33,311 nucleotides of DNA. It comes from Nanobdellota archaeon (lineage in GTDB: Archaea > Nanobdellota > Nanobdellia > Parvarchaeales > Parvarchaeaceae). The translations under genes and the position numbers were made by a program. The notes under the pieces are model-generated. The model made no database searches. It had not been told where the DNA came from and saw nothing but the letters and a program-made list of their open reading frames with translations. The stretch lies in assembly GCA_021846665.1 (NCBI GenBank), contig JAJZWM010000008.1, positions 1 through 33,311 on the forward strand, read 5' to 3'. Below are positions 8,521 to 17,040 of the stretch, one piece after another (position 1 is the stretch's first letter; every line of letters begins with the position of its first letter).

Positions 8521-11143
8521 CTTGCTTCACCTTTATTTTTTCTAACACTAGTTTATGTAATCTTCTGATATATTCTTTCTTATTTTTAATCGAAACCACA
8601 TCACTTTCTCCAATTGTTATAAGGTTATGTGAGAAAGGAGAAGGCACAGAAGTATCTATTATTGAATATTTTATCTTTTTGGTTTTTATCGCTTTTAATA
8701 TGTTCGAAGCATTACTTATATCCATTACATCCTCTTCTATCTCTCTATAAGCTTCCTTTAATATTGGAAAGTTCTCATCCATCTCGCTTATTATTCTTAA
8801 TAAAGCTTGAGCATTTATCTGCTGTCTCTCTACTCTTATTCTGTGACCTTTGTAATTCCTAAGTATCATAAGACCTCTTGCTGCTGCATGTCTAAATCTC
8901 CTTCTTAGTATCTCTGTTCTTTTTATGTTCTCTGTTATTATTTTTCGTATATCAGATTTAGAAGCTAGCTCTATAATCTTTCTAACAACAGAACTATCAA
9001 TTCTTTCATTTGAAACCAATGCAAATCCATTATCATTTATTACCAAACCAACCTCCTCTTCTAAACTATCACTTAAGATAAAGGCAAAAACTCTGGATAA
9101 TGCATCATTAACTCGCCTACCAAATAGAGAATGAAATATTGTATACTCTTTTTCATTGTATCTTGTCCTTTCTATGAGAATAAGCTTATCAGATGGTACT
9201 TTTTCTGTAAAATAAACCTGCTCTTTTATATATTCATATATTGAAGCTATTGAATTTTTATCAGCTGGCATAGAAGCAAGATATCTACTTGCCTTTTCCG
9301 GTATATCTTTCTGGTTTTTATAAACAAACTTTTCTCTTGGAAGTCTACTTATAATTGATGAAAATTCTCTTCTAAATTTACCTATATCCAATGCTAGTTC
9401 ATAACTTAATGGAAGCTGCTCTGAAAACCATGGCGGAATATTTGGTTTTTCTCCTGTTGCCGGTAAAACAAAACAGTCTGCAGCACTAGATCTTTGGAAT
9501 TTGTAGACTTTCCCACTTAACACAAAAACGTCCCCTTTTTTAAGTTTTTCGAGGAACTCTTCTTCTATATTGCCTATTTTCTTCTTTGTACCCCAAATAT
9601 AAACATTTATTGCGACTTCATCGGGTATTGTCCCTATATTTGTATAATATATAAGTCTTGTGAGCCTTCCTCTTCTCCCGAATTTATTTGAGCTGCTATC
9701 AAACCAAATCTTTCCATAAACAGATCTTTCACGTAATGGAACATATTCGCCTGCAAGATATTTTATAAGTCCGATAAAATCTTTTTTATTTAGATTTCTA
9801 AATGGATAAGCATTCTTTATCAGTAGATATGCCTCATTTAAATCCCATATTCTATTTAGAGCCATTCCAACTATATGCTGAGCTAGTACATCCAATGGGC
9901 TTTCAGGCATAGTAAATGAATCTAATTTTCTTCTTAATCCATCATAAAGCATGACAGTACATTCTATTAAGTCATCCCTGTTATTTATTATTAAATCTCC
10001 ATTTGCAGTGTCCTTAAAGCCGTGCCCGCTTCTTCCTATTCTTTGTAGTGCTCTTGTTATACTTTTTGGGGAGTTTATCTGTATAACATTGTCTATGCTA
10101 CCTATATCAATTCCTAGTTCTAAACTGGTAGAAGAGACTACACACCTAAGTTTTCCATTCTTTAATTTTTCTTCAACAGAAAATCGCTCATCTCTTGATA
10201 AGGAACCGTGATGTGCAGATACTTCTTCATCTGTATAACCGAACCTTCTTTTAAGGTTAAAAACGAGCCTTTCTGTACCACTTCTAGTATTTGTAAATAT
10301 AAGTGTAGTTCTATTCTTTTTTATTATATTATTAATTATCCTATACATTGATCTATCTATCTCAGCGTCATCTGAATATATAAGATCTTTAACAGGAGAT
10401 ATAACCTTTGCGTTTATTTTCTTGCTCCAGGATGCATCTACTACGACACAACTTCTTTTTGTGCCTACAAGAAAACTTGCTGCTTTATCCAAAGGATATA
10501 TTGTAGCACTTAAACCTATTCTTATGAAATCATGCTTTATTGAATCTGATAATCTTTCTAGAGAAACAGCAAGATGTGAACCTCTTTTGCTGTTAGCAAG
10601 CTCATGTAGCTCATCAACTATTACATACTCCAAATTGACAAATTTCTGTATGAATTTTGGTGAATTTAACATTATAGCAAGGGATTCTGGTGTGGTAACG
10701 AATATGTTTGGTGGATGAACGAATTGCTTTCTGCGCTCATTTTGGGGAGTATCACCCGTTCTAAGACCTATAGTTATCTTCTTTTTATCTACTAATTCTG
10801 GGCTTTTATATAGATCCTCAATTGGTAGGATAATATTTTTGTATATATCATTGTTCAATGCCCTTAACGGAGAAATATAAAGGCACTTTATCTCATCGTT
10901 TAGCTTACCATTAATCGAAAGATCTACTAAATTATTTATTATAGGTATAAAAGCAGAAAGAGTTTTACCACTCCCAGTAGGTGCAGTTATAAGGACATTT
11001 TTTCTGTCCTTTATTACCTTAAAAGAAAACTTTTGAGGGGGTGTTAACTCTTTAAACTTTGAGATAAACCATTTTCTCACAATTGGATTCAAGGCTTTAA
11101 GATTGCTTTCATCAGAGTATTGCTTTTTCAAGATTGTTATCAT
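8507..11143 (-). CDS. lhr: Lhr-family superfamily 2 DNA/RNA helicase
   Basis: An ATP-dependent helicase of the large archaeal Lhr group, linked to DNA repair and replication stress. From the ATG at 11143 it has 878 residues: LTPPQ Q-motif region, Walker A APTGSGKT (54-61), motif II DELHEL (DEVH type), motif III GLSATI, motif IV FTNTRSGTERL, motif V SSTSLELGIDIG and motif VI QRIGRSGHG. A winged-helix and Lhr C-terminal region follow. I reject the longer frame from a TTG at 11221, which would overlap the methyltransferase by 35 nt and adds a non-conserved leader. The start at 11143 lies 43 nt after the methyltransferase stop. AAAAAGG abuts the ATG too closely to be a normal binding site. The metallophosphoesterase follows with overlap. 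Confidence 0.9.
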   Translation of the reverse strand: MITILKKQYSDESNLKALNPIVRKWFISKFKELTPPQKFSFKVIKDRKNVLITAPTGSGKTLSAFIPIINNLVDLSINGKLNDEIKCLYISPLRALNNDIYKNIILPIEDLYKSPELVDKKKITIGLRTGDTPQNERRKQFVHPPNIFVTTPESLAIMLNSPKFIQKFVNLEYVIVDELHELANSKRGSHLAVSLERLSDSIKHDFIRIGLSATIYPLDKAASFLVGTKRSCVVVDASWSKKINAKVISPVKDLIYSDDAEIDRSMYRIINNIIKKNRTTLIFTNTRSGTERLVFNLKRRFGYTDEEVSAHHGSLSRDERFSVEEKLKNGKLRCVVSSTSLELGIDIGSIDNVIQINSPKSITRALQRIGRSGHGFKDTANGDLIINNRDDLIECTVMLYDGLRRKLDSFTMPESPLDVLAQHIVGMALNRIWDLNEAYLLIKNAYPFRNLNKKDFIGLIKYLAGEYVPLRERSVYGKIWFDSSSNKFGRRGRLTRLIYYTNIGTIPDEVAINVYIWGTKKKIGNIEEEFLEKLKKGDVFVLSGKVYKFQRSSAADCFVLPATGEKPNIPPWFSEQLPLSYELALDIGKFRREFSSIISRLPREKFVYKNQKDIPEKASRYLASMPADKNSIASIYEYIKEQVYFTEKVPSDKLILIERTRYNEKEYTIFHSLFGRRVNDALSRVFAFILSDSLEEEVGLVINDNGFALVSNERIDSSVVRKIIELASKSDIRKIITENIKRTEILRRRFRHAAARGLMILRNYKGHRIRVERQQINAQALLRIISEMDENFPILKEAYREIEEDVMDISNASNILKAIKTKKIKYSIIDTSVPSPFSHNLITIGESDVVSIKNKKEYIRRLHKLVLEKIKVKQDANN

Positions 11144-11186
11144 CCTTTTTATAGGATAGTTACAGTATTTAATTTTTAGTACAGCT

Positions 11187-11942
11187 CTACTTCCTACATT
11201 TGAATATGATGGTAGGTGCAATTTTGTTTACAAGTGCCCGCCTGTAGCCCATACCCCATATCTTGTCTTGCCTATCAAAAGGCTCTATTATTCTTTCAAG
11301 CTTTAAACCAGAGTTTATTATAATATTCACAATATCACTTATTTTCCTTTCATAATAAGCGAAGTAATGAATACTTTTATCAGGCCACTTATCTTTTTTA
11401 ATTTTAAGTCCTACATCAAAGTAACTTTCCTTTATTTTCATGTCATTTGGATCTATAAGCAAATAAAAAGGGTGTTCTATACTAAATACGAAAATACCAT
11501 TCTTTACCAGCAAATCTTTGACATTTTTTAGCAAGAGGTTTGTATCAGTACAGTATTGAATTGCCATTACAGATATTACAACATCAAATTTCTTTGGCCT
11601 TAACCTATTTATCTTTGAAAAAGGAAGCTCCATGAATTCAACAGCTACTCCTTCCTTTTTAGCATTTTTTCTTGCAAATTCTATCTGTTTATAGGAGATA
11701 TCTATCCCAGTACATATCGCTCCTTTCTTTGCTAAAGCTATTGATGTCTGCCCGCCTCCGCATCCTAGTTCCAAAATCTTTTTACCTTTTATTTTTCCAA
11801 GTAATTTTAATTTTCTTTCATTTGAGCCGAATGGGCCGTATTGAACATCTGCCATTTTATCTGAAGAAATTTCTTTCTGGTAATAATTAGAAGCCGCATC
11901 CCACCATTCTTTTATGATTTCTTCGCCTTTTTCTTTATACAT
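11187..11942 (-). CDS. class I SAM-dependent methyltransferase
   Basis: A 251-residue Rossmann-fold methyltransferase. Motif I ILELGCGGGQTSIALAKKG binds AdoMet, TGIDIS is the acidic strand end, FDVVISVMAIQYC is motif IV, and FVFSIEHPFY follows strand 5. The N-terminus KEWWDAASNYYQKE resembles UbiE/COQ5-like and small-molecule methyltransferases. The substrate cannot be told. TATA-like ATATAAAA (11966-11973, minus-strand promoter) is centred 27 bp from the ATG, so it is probably leaderless. Lhr follows 43 nt downstream and may share the transcript. Confidence 0.85.
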   Translation of the reverse strand: MYKEKGEEIIKEWWDAASNYYQKEISSDKMADVQYGPFGSNERKLKLLGKIKGKKILELGCGGGQTSIALAKKGAICTGIDISYKQIEFARKNAKKEGVAVEFMELPFSKINRLRPKKFDVVISVMAIQYCTDTNLLLKNVKDLLVKNGIFVFSIEHPFYLLIDPNDMKIKESYFDVGLKIKKDKWPDKSIHYFAYYERKISDIVNIIINSGLKLERIIEPFDRQDKIWGMGYRRALVNKIAPTIIFKCRK

Positions 11943-11986
11943 AGTGTATTTATATCAAAAGAGCAATATAAAACTGTAAAATAGAT
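11943..11986. promoter_or_regulatory. compact divergent promoters: methyltransferase / DEAD-box helicase
   Basis: These 44 bp hold two opposing promoters. ATATAAAA at 11966-11973 is about 27 bp from the minus-strand ATG at 11942. ATTTATAT at 11948-11955 is about 35 bp from the plus-strand ATG at 11987, leaving a leader of about ten bases. Each TATA element lies on the far side of the other gene's transcription start, so the two are likely mutually exclusive in binding. No Shine-Dalgarno is seen for either gene. Confidence 0.5.
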
Positions 11987-13252
11987 ATGTTTGATTCGAT
12001 GAATTTAAGAAAAGAGATATTAACTGCATTGCATGAAATGAAGTTTGATGAACCTACTGAAGTGCAAAAACAGGCTATTCCACTTGAATTGGAAGGTAAA
12101 GATGTAATTGTAAAATCAAAAACTGGCAGTGGAAAAACCGCTGCTTTTGTAATACCTATATTAAATAGCTTAGAAAAAAGTGAAAAACAAGCTGCAATGA
12201 TAATAACCCCTACTAGAGAGCTTGCACTACAAGTAACAGAGGTTGTACGGGATATTGGAAAGTATCTTCAACTAAAAGCAGTTACAATTTATGGCGGAGC
12301 TTCAATAAATTATCAGATAAGGGAGATAAAAAATGGAGCAAATATAATTATTGGGACTCCTGGAAGGATAATAGATCTAATCAAAAGAGGAGAATTACTT
12401 ACTACTTCAATAAGGTTTCTTGTTTTAGACGAGGTAGATATAATGTTGGACATGGGCTTTATAGATGATATAAAATATATATTATCTAAATTACCTAAAA
12501 AAAGACAAACTATGTTCTTTTCCGCAACGATTCCGGAAGAAATAAAACATATAACATTCAACTATACTAATAATCCAATAAATGTAAATATAGGTACAGG
12601 AGAAGTTACTGTAAGCACAATACAGCATTTTTATTCTATCGCAAGTGGAAGTGATAAATTTGCAACATTACTTGCATACTTGGATGAGAAAAAACCTGAA
12701 AAAGCAATAATATTTTGTAAAACACAGAGAAACGCCGAAAAGATATATTCAATGATGCAGGATATAGGTATAAGAGCCGTTTTAATGCATGGTGGCTTAA
12801 GTCAAAATAGAAGAGAACACTCCCTTAATATGTTTAAAGATAACATAAACATGCTCATAGCTACAAACGTAGCTTCACGTGGGTTGGACATAGACAATGT
12901 CTCCGATATAATAAATTTTGATGCTGAAACTGATCCAAAGGCTTATGTTCATAGAGTCGGCAGAAGTGCAAGAATGGGAAAAAGTGGCAGAGCTTTTACG
13001 ATATTTACTCCATCAGAAAAATATTTAGTTTACGAAATAGAAAACTACGCTAAAATAAAGCTTTCTTACGTGGAATTTAATATTTCAACTTACAAAGAAA
13101 AAATAAATGAATTATATAAAGAAGATTTTAAACATGACACTGAAAGTGCATTAAGAAGAAATAACTTTAATTCAAATAGAAGTTTCAATAGAAATAAACC
13201 GTATAAAAAGAGGTTTGGTAGTAGAGGATATCATTCTACATTTAAAAGATAA
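11987..13252 (+). CDS. DEAD-box family ATP-dependent RNA helicase (DEVD variant)
   Basis: A 421-residue RNA helicase that would unwind or remodel RNA, for example in ribosome assembly or at cold. Motifs in order: Q motif (EPTEVQKQAIP), Walker A SKTGSGKT (44-51), PTREL, GG, TPGR, motif II D148-E-V-D151, SAT, FCKTQRNAEKI, ATNVASRGLDI and HRVGRSARMG. Motif II reads DEVD instead of DEAD; the two acids that coordinate Mg-ATP are kept. The C-terminus from about residue 385 is an Arg/Asn-rich, disordered tail (RRNNFNSNRSFNRNK) typical of RNA-binding extensions. It is transcribed alone, divergent from the methyltransferase. Confidence 0.92.
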   Translation: MFDSMNLRKEILTALHEMKFDEPTEVQKQAIPLELEGKDVIVKSKTGSGKTAAFVIPILNSLEKSEKQAAMIITPTRELALQVTEVVRDIGKYLQLKAVTIYGGASINYQIREIKNGANIIIGTPGRIIDLIKRGELLTTSIRFLVLDEVDIMLDMGFIDDIKYILSKLPKKRQTMFFSATIPEEIKHITFNYTNNPINVNIGTGEVTVSTIQHFYSIASGSDKFATLLAYLDEKKPEKAIIFCKTQRNAEKIYSMMQDIGIRAVLMHGGLSQNRREHSLNMFKDNINMLIATNVASRGLDIDNVSDIINFDAETDPKAYVHRVGRSARMGKSGRAFTIFTPSEKYLVYEIENYAKIKLSYVEFNISTYKEKINELYKEDFKHDTESALRRNNFNSNRSFNRNKPYKKRFGSRGYHSTFKR

Positions 13253-13368
13253 TTTAATAGATTTACCTTAATTTTTATGTACTGCCCAATGTTATGGATA
13301 TCATATAATAATAAACTAAAAATATTAAATACGCTAGTAATAAGAAAACTATCTATTATATTATAAGA
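13253..13368. other. convergent spacer, nothing recognised
   Basis: A 116-bp AT-rich gap between the convergent DEAD-box and HAD genes. There is no open frame with a credible start, no tRNA-like structure and no clear hairpin. It probably holds the transcription ends of both genes. Confidence 0.4.
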
Positions 13369-14169
13369 TTATAAATCTTTTATCTGATAATAAAGAGCAT
13401 CAATAGAATGCACTTTTTCAGTCGGAGCGTACTCTTCTTTATTTTTTACGCTTTGATCATTCATTATCCAGATAGAATCTATACCGCTTTCATTGGCCAT
13501 TTTTATGTCAGTGTTTATTCTGTCCCCTATTATCAGCATTCTGCTCCGTTTAATTTTATATTTTTTGGCGATATAATCTATGGTGGACTTGAATGGTTTT
13601 CCGAATGTGTAATCAGGTTCTCTTTTTACAGCTAGTGTTATAAGGTTTATTATCGATCCTGCATCCGGTATCTCTTTCCCCCCTTTGTAAGGGCACAACG
13701 GATCATTGTGTGTAAGCAGAAACTTGGCTCCTTTGTTTATATGTTCTATATTTCTTCTTAATTTTTCGTAGGTGAGATTTACATCAAATCCAACTATTAC
13801 TATCTCTGGGTTTTCCCTATCAAATATAAATCCCTTTGACAAAAGTTCCCTTAGAAAATCATCTGATATTACTCCATCAAATCTTTTGATTTTCTTTTTA
13901 ATTAAAAAATCCTCCACTAAATCATTTGGAAGTAGCAACTGCTCTTCTCTTAACTTAATCTTTAACATTTTATCTAGAACTCTTAACCTTTTTTCCTTGC
14001 TTTCTGAATCATTATTGCTTAGAATTATGAACTTTTTGTTCAGTGCAATAAATTTACTTAAAAAGGCCGGAGAAGATGAAAAGGGGGTATCCCAAAGGTA
14101 TAAAGTTCCATCCCCATCTAAAAGAAAGAGCTCTTTGTTTTTTATAAGCTCTTTTATCTTATTGTCCAT
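13369..14169 (-). CDS. HAD-superfamily phosphatase, NagD/PGPase-like
   Basis: A 266-residue hydrolase of the HAD class IIA (NagD/4-nitrophenylphosphatase) group. Motif I LLDGDGTLY gives the nucleophile D18 and general acid D20. Motif II is ILSNND (near 50), the lysine motif is in FGKPF and motif III is IGDRINTDIKMA. The cap is of C2 type, between motifs II and III. Members dephosphorylate small phosphates such as phosphoglycolate, glycerol phosphate or nucleotides. The substrate is undetermined. A TATA-like AGTATAAAATG sits about 20 bp upstream, in the 36-bp gap after the ABC permease. Confidence 0.87.
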   Translation of the reverse strand: MDNKIKELIKNKELFLLDGDGTLYLWDTPFSSSPAFLSKFIALNKKFIILSNNDSESKEKRLRVLDKMLKIKLREEQLLLPNDLVEDFLIKKKIKRFDGVISDDFLRELLSKGFIFDRENPEIVIVGFDVNLTYEKLRRNIEHINKGAKFLLTHNDPLCPYKGGKEIPDAGSIINLITLAVKREPDYTFGKPFKSTIDYIAKKYKIKRSRMLIIGDRINTDIKMANESGIDSIWIMNDQSVKNKEEYAPTEKVHSIDALYYQIKDL

Positions 14170-14205
14170 TTATTTTAATATCTCATTTTATACTTTTATA
14201 CTATT

Positions 14206-15405
14206 CTAATTACCGCTACCTTTCTTTACAAGAAATACAGGAACTGCAATTGCAAGTGAGACTGCACCGAATAAGAACAATATAAGCATAGACGACCATA
14301 CTGAAGATAATGATGCGTTAAAAACAACTACTTGCCTGAAAGCTTGAACACCGTAAGTCAATGGTAGGAATTTTGCTATATCTGCTATAACAGTAGGCAA
14401 TTCCTGTAATGGATAAAGTACTCCGCTCAAAAATAACATGGGAAAGAAAACCAAGTTTAGTAATAACTGAGAAGTTTCCTGGTCTTTAGTGAGTGCAGTT
14501 ACTAAAAGCCCTAAGCCAAGAAAACCGAATATTCCAAGTATAAGTATAGCAGCTGTAAGTAAAATATTTCCATTGAAGCTCATGTGAAACAGAATAATTA
14601 CAAGAATAACTACTACTGCAGACTGTATCAAACTCCTTACCAGCTGTGAAAGCATCTTTCCAGTCAAAAAAGAACCTGTCCTTATAGGTGAAAGCATTAC
14701 AGCAGTAATGGTTCCGTCTTCTTTTTCCCTGCTTAATGCTGATCCTAAAGCAGTTAACCCAGCCATCATACTAAGAAGCATTATTAATCCTGGGCCTATA
14801 AAATCAAAATAATTACCTGAAAGTATTGGCACTGAACTTACTACAACAGGTGAAATTACAAATTGTGGATCTATTTTTGGTAAACCTACAAGCTCAGAAT
14901 TCAATTTAGAAACTGTTCCATTGATTATTTCTGCAGAAAGCAAAGTTGATGCCACTGATACTTTAGAATCAATATATTCTTCTAATGTTGGAGAAGTTGG
15001 ATTTGTTACAAGTTTTAATTGAGTTGGTTTACCAGAAAGACTTGCACTTGTGAAATTTGCTGGAAAATAGATAATGGAGTCTATAGTCCCGCTTCTTAAT
15101 TCCGATTCTGCTGAGGTCAGCGAAGAATAATTATTAAAAGTAATACTTGAGTTGTATTTTACTAATGAGATAAATGAATTACTTAAGTAAACTGTCTGGC
15201 CGTTTAAAGTAAATCCGCTATCGTTATTTATTATACCTATGTGAACACCATTAAAACTTGAAGCAGAAGGAAACATAAAACCAAATAGCATTATTATAAG
15301 TATGGGAAAAATAAACATCATTACAAGTCTGAATGGTGTCCTATAAAGTTCAATTAAATCTCTTTTAGCAACAATAAATGCATCATTTAAAGCTTTTAAT
15401 ACCAT
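14206..15405 (-). CDS. ABC-2 type exporter permease
   Basis: A 399-residue ABC-2 permease. One transmembrane helix at the N-terminus (RLVMMFIFPILIIMLFGFMF) is followed by a large Ser/Thr/Asn-rich external domain (about 45-205). Five hydrophobic segments then run to the C-terminus, with LSREKEDGTITAVMLSPI as the conserved cytoplasmic coupling helix. With its ATPase it would export drugs, lipids or other hydrophobic compounds. The ATG overlaps the ATPase stop by one base (TAATG) and is preceded by GAGAGGT, so the pair is co-translated. Confidence 0.9.
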   Translation of the reverse strand: MVLKALNDAFIVAKRDLIELYRTPFRLVMMFIFPILIIMLFGFMFPSASSFNGVHIGIINNDSGFTLNGQTVYLSNSFISLVKYNSSITFNNYSSLTSAESELRSGTIDSIIYFPANFTSASLSGKPTQLKLVTNPTSPTLEEYIDSKVSVASTLLSAEIINGTVSKLNSELVGLPKIDPQFVISPVVVSSVPILSGNYFDFIGPGLIMLLSMMAGLTALGSALSREKEDGTITAVMLSPIRTGSFLTGKMLSQLVRSLIQSAVVVILVIILFHMSFNGNILLTAAILILGIFGFLGLGLLVTALTKDQETSQLLLNLVFFPMLFLSGVLYPLQELPTVIADIAKFLPLTYGVQAFRQVVVFNASLSSVWSSMLILFLFGAVSLAIAVPVFLVKKGSGN

Positions 15406-16184
15406 TACATACCTCTCCTTGGAGCCAGACTCATCTTTTCTGTTTCATCTCTTAACTGTTCACCAGCATAATGTATAAAAACGTTTTCTAAAGTTGCATT
15501 TTTACCTATTTTTTTCTTAAGATTCTTAGGAGTATCGCATGCCATTAAATTGCCATGATCTATGAGTGCGACTCTATCTGAAAGTTCATCTGCATCCTGC
15601 ATTATGTGTGTTGTAAGTATTATAGTACTCCCTTTTTTGTTTATATCGCGTATTTTTTTCTTTATAAATGAAACGGTTATTGGATCTAAACCAACAGTTG
15701 GTTCATCCAAAAAGAAAACCTTAGGCTCGTTCAATAGAACTCTAACAAGATCTAACCTTCTTTTCATACCCAAAGAGAACGTACCGACTGGTCTTTTTCT
15801 GAATTTTGAGAGCTGAAACTCTTCTAAGCCATTATTTATCCTTTCTTCAAGTTCTCTCTTATTTATTCCATATAACCTTCCAAAAAACATTAAATTCTCT
15901 TCTGCAGTAAGCGGCGGATACATAGTAACCTTCTCTGTTATAACTCCTATAGATTTTCTAACTTCCAACGCATTTTTTATTACATCATATCCAAGTACAG
16001 AAGCATGTCCACTAGTAGGTTTTATCAATGTAGTAAGCATGCTTATTAAAGTAGTTTTTCCAGCTCCGTTGGGGCCAAGAATGCCGAATATCTCTCCTTT
16101 TTTTACTTTTAAACTTATTGCATTATCAGCAGTAAAATCTCCGAATTTCTTAGTCAATTTGTCTGCAATTATAGAGTATTCCAT
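15405..16184 (-). CDS. ABC transporter ATP-binding protein (DrrA-like)
   Basis: A 259-residue ABC ATPase with Walker A GPNGAGKT (37-44), Q-loop region GVITEKVTMYPPLTAEEN, signature FSLGMKRRLDL (for LSGGMKRRL), Walker B VFFLDEPTVGLDP and the switch histidine in LTTHIM. The C-terminal extension of about 45 residues resembles DrrA-type exporters. It is the third gene of the PadR operon, starting two bases after the stop of the fused remnant and overlapping the permease start. The F and L changes in the signature motif are mild and do not suggest loss of function. Confidence 0.92.
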   Translation of the reverse strand: MEYSIIADKLTKKFGDFTADNAISLKVKKGEIFGILGPNGAGKTTLISMLTTLIKPTSGHASVLGYDVIKNALEVRKSIGVITEKVTMYPPLTAEENLMFFGRLYGINKRELEERINNGLEEFQLSKFRKRPVGTFSLGMKRRLDLVRVLLNEPKVFFLDEPTVGLDPITVSFIKKKIRDINKKGSTIILTTHIMQDADELSDRVALIDHGNLMACDTPKNLKKKIGKNATLENVFIHYAGEQLRDETEKMSLAPRRGM

Positions 16185-16186
16185 GA

Positions 16187-16399
16187 TTATTCTGCTTTAA
16201 GCCATTTCCTAGATAAAAATGCTCCTACCCCTAAGAATAGGAAACAAAATATAACAAGATACAAAAGGAAAAGGAAGTTCGTAGGAGTATTCAGCACAAA
16301 TGATCTACCCAGTCCGACAGCAAATGATATATTATCTACTGCCTTAAAATTACCGTATTGTTTGCTAAGATCCCTAACATTTACTGTTATTTCATCCAT
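16187..16399 (-). pseudogene. in-frame fusion remnant: ABC ATPase N-terminus joined to ABC-2 permease C-terminus
   Basis: Seventy codons that read as two unrelated halves. Residues 1-28 (MDEITVNVRDLSKQYGNFKA, then VDNISFAV) align without gaps to the start of the next ATPase (LTKKFGDFTADNAISLKV) and stop just before Walker A should begin. Residues 29-70 read as the last helix and tail of an ABC-2 permease (FLFLLYLVIFCFLFLGVGAF, then SRKWLKAE). The join is near 16305-16316. The simplest reading is a deletion of over 1.5 kb, removing most of an ATPase gene and most of its permease and fusing the ends in frame. It starts one base after padR (TGATATG) and ends two bases before the intact ATPase. 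It could still make a 70-residue single-TM protein. Confidence 0.75.
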
Positions 16400-16400
16400 A

Positions 16401-16919
16401 TCACTTTAGTATGCTGTGCAGTCTATCATCTATATTTTTCAGTGTTTTCCTATTTTCCTTGCTAAGAAGCTTTTCCTTTTCCAATATAAACTCAGATAAG
16501 TTATCTAAAGTCTCTATTGTTTCGTCTATACTTGTTCTTTCATCCTTATTCATAAATGAAGAAGCAGATCTCCAAGGAAACCATGAACTATCTAAGTATT
16601 CCTTTCCTTTGTCAGTAATTGAATAATATTTTTTATTGTCATTTTGTTCTATCTTTACAAATCCGCTTTCGGATAAGTACTTTAATATAGAATAAATACT
16701 GCCTGGAGAAGGTCTCCAAAAACCAAAGCTCATCTCATATATCTTGTCTATCATCTGCGCACCCGTCATCTTCTCCTTTGAAACAAGCATTAGTATCCAG
16801 TACTTTATCCCAAAACCACGAGTCATGCCATGCATAGAATGCGCAAATTTATGTACTATATTTGGGTCTATATTAAATCCAAAATTTACTTCATTAAAGT
16901 CATCTTCTTTGTTTTTCAT
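16401..16919 (-). CDS. PadR-family transcriptional regulator
   Basis: A 172-residue repressor. The winged-helix domain (about 37-110) shows the family pattern: YWILMLVSKEKMTGAQMID, then FWRPSPGSIYSILKYLSESG, then KKYYSITDKGKEYL. The C-terminal third is helical and charged, for dimerisation. PadR proteins commonly repress drug-efflux genes and release DNA on binding a hydrophobic compound. Here it leads an operon with the ABC exporter. GAGGT seven bases before the ATG is a clear ribosome binding site, and a perfect inverted repeat lies in its promoter. Confidence 0.9.
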   Translation of the reverse strand: MKNKEDDFNEVNFGFNIDPNIVHKFAHSMHGMTRGFGIKYWILMLVSKEKMTGAQMIDKIYEMSFGFWRPSPGSIYSILKYLSESGFVKIEQNDNKKYYSITDKGKEYLDSSWFPWRSASSFMNKDERTSIDETIETLDNLSEFILEKEKLLSKENRKTLKNIDDRLHSILK

Positions 16920-16933
16920 ATTTTTACCTCTTA

Positions 16934-16950
16934 ATATCGTTTTACGATAT
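16934..16950. promoter_or_regulatory. candidate PadR operator (ATATCGT-TTT-ACGATAT)
   Basis: A perfect 7-bp inverted repeat with a 3-bp spacer, 15 bp upstream of the padR ATG. It lies about 25 bp downstream of the TATA-like TTTAAATA (16971-16978), so a bound dimer would cover the transcription start. A second, looser repeat (ATATC-7 bp-GATAT, 16947-16963) overlaps it. Autoregulation by the adjacent PadR protein is inferred from position and symmetry. Confidence 0.6.
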
Positions 16951-16999
16951 CTATTACAGATATTTTAGCATTTAAATACTTTTCTATAATTACATAAAA

Positions 17000-17040
17000 T
17001 TTTATATACTATAACTGTGTTATATTGACAGGGTGATTTT
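17000..17040 (+). promoter_or_regulatory. sod promoter with Shine-Dalgarno
   Basis: TATA-like TTTATATA at about 17001-17008 is centred some 37 bp before the sod ATG. AGGGTGAT, at 17030-17037, matches the GGTGAT part of the archaeal Shine-Dalgarno consensus. This gives a leader of about ten bases, unlike the leaderless genes nearby. Confidence 0.55.

Noticed and set aside
11144-11221. Longer Lhr start (TTG at 11221)
   Set aside because: It would overlap the methyltransferase by 35 nt and adds residues that do not look like an Lhr N-terminus; the ATG at 11143 begins near the expected helicase start.
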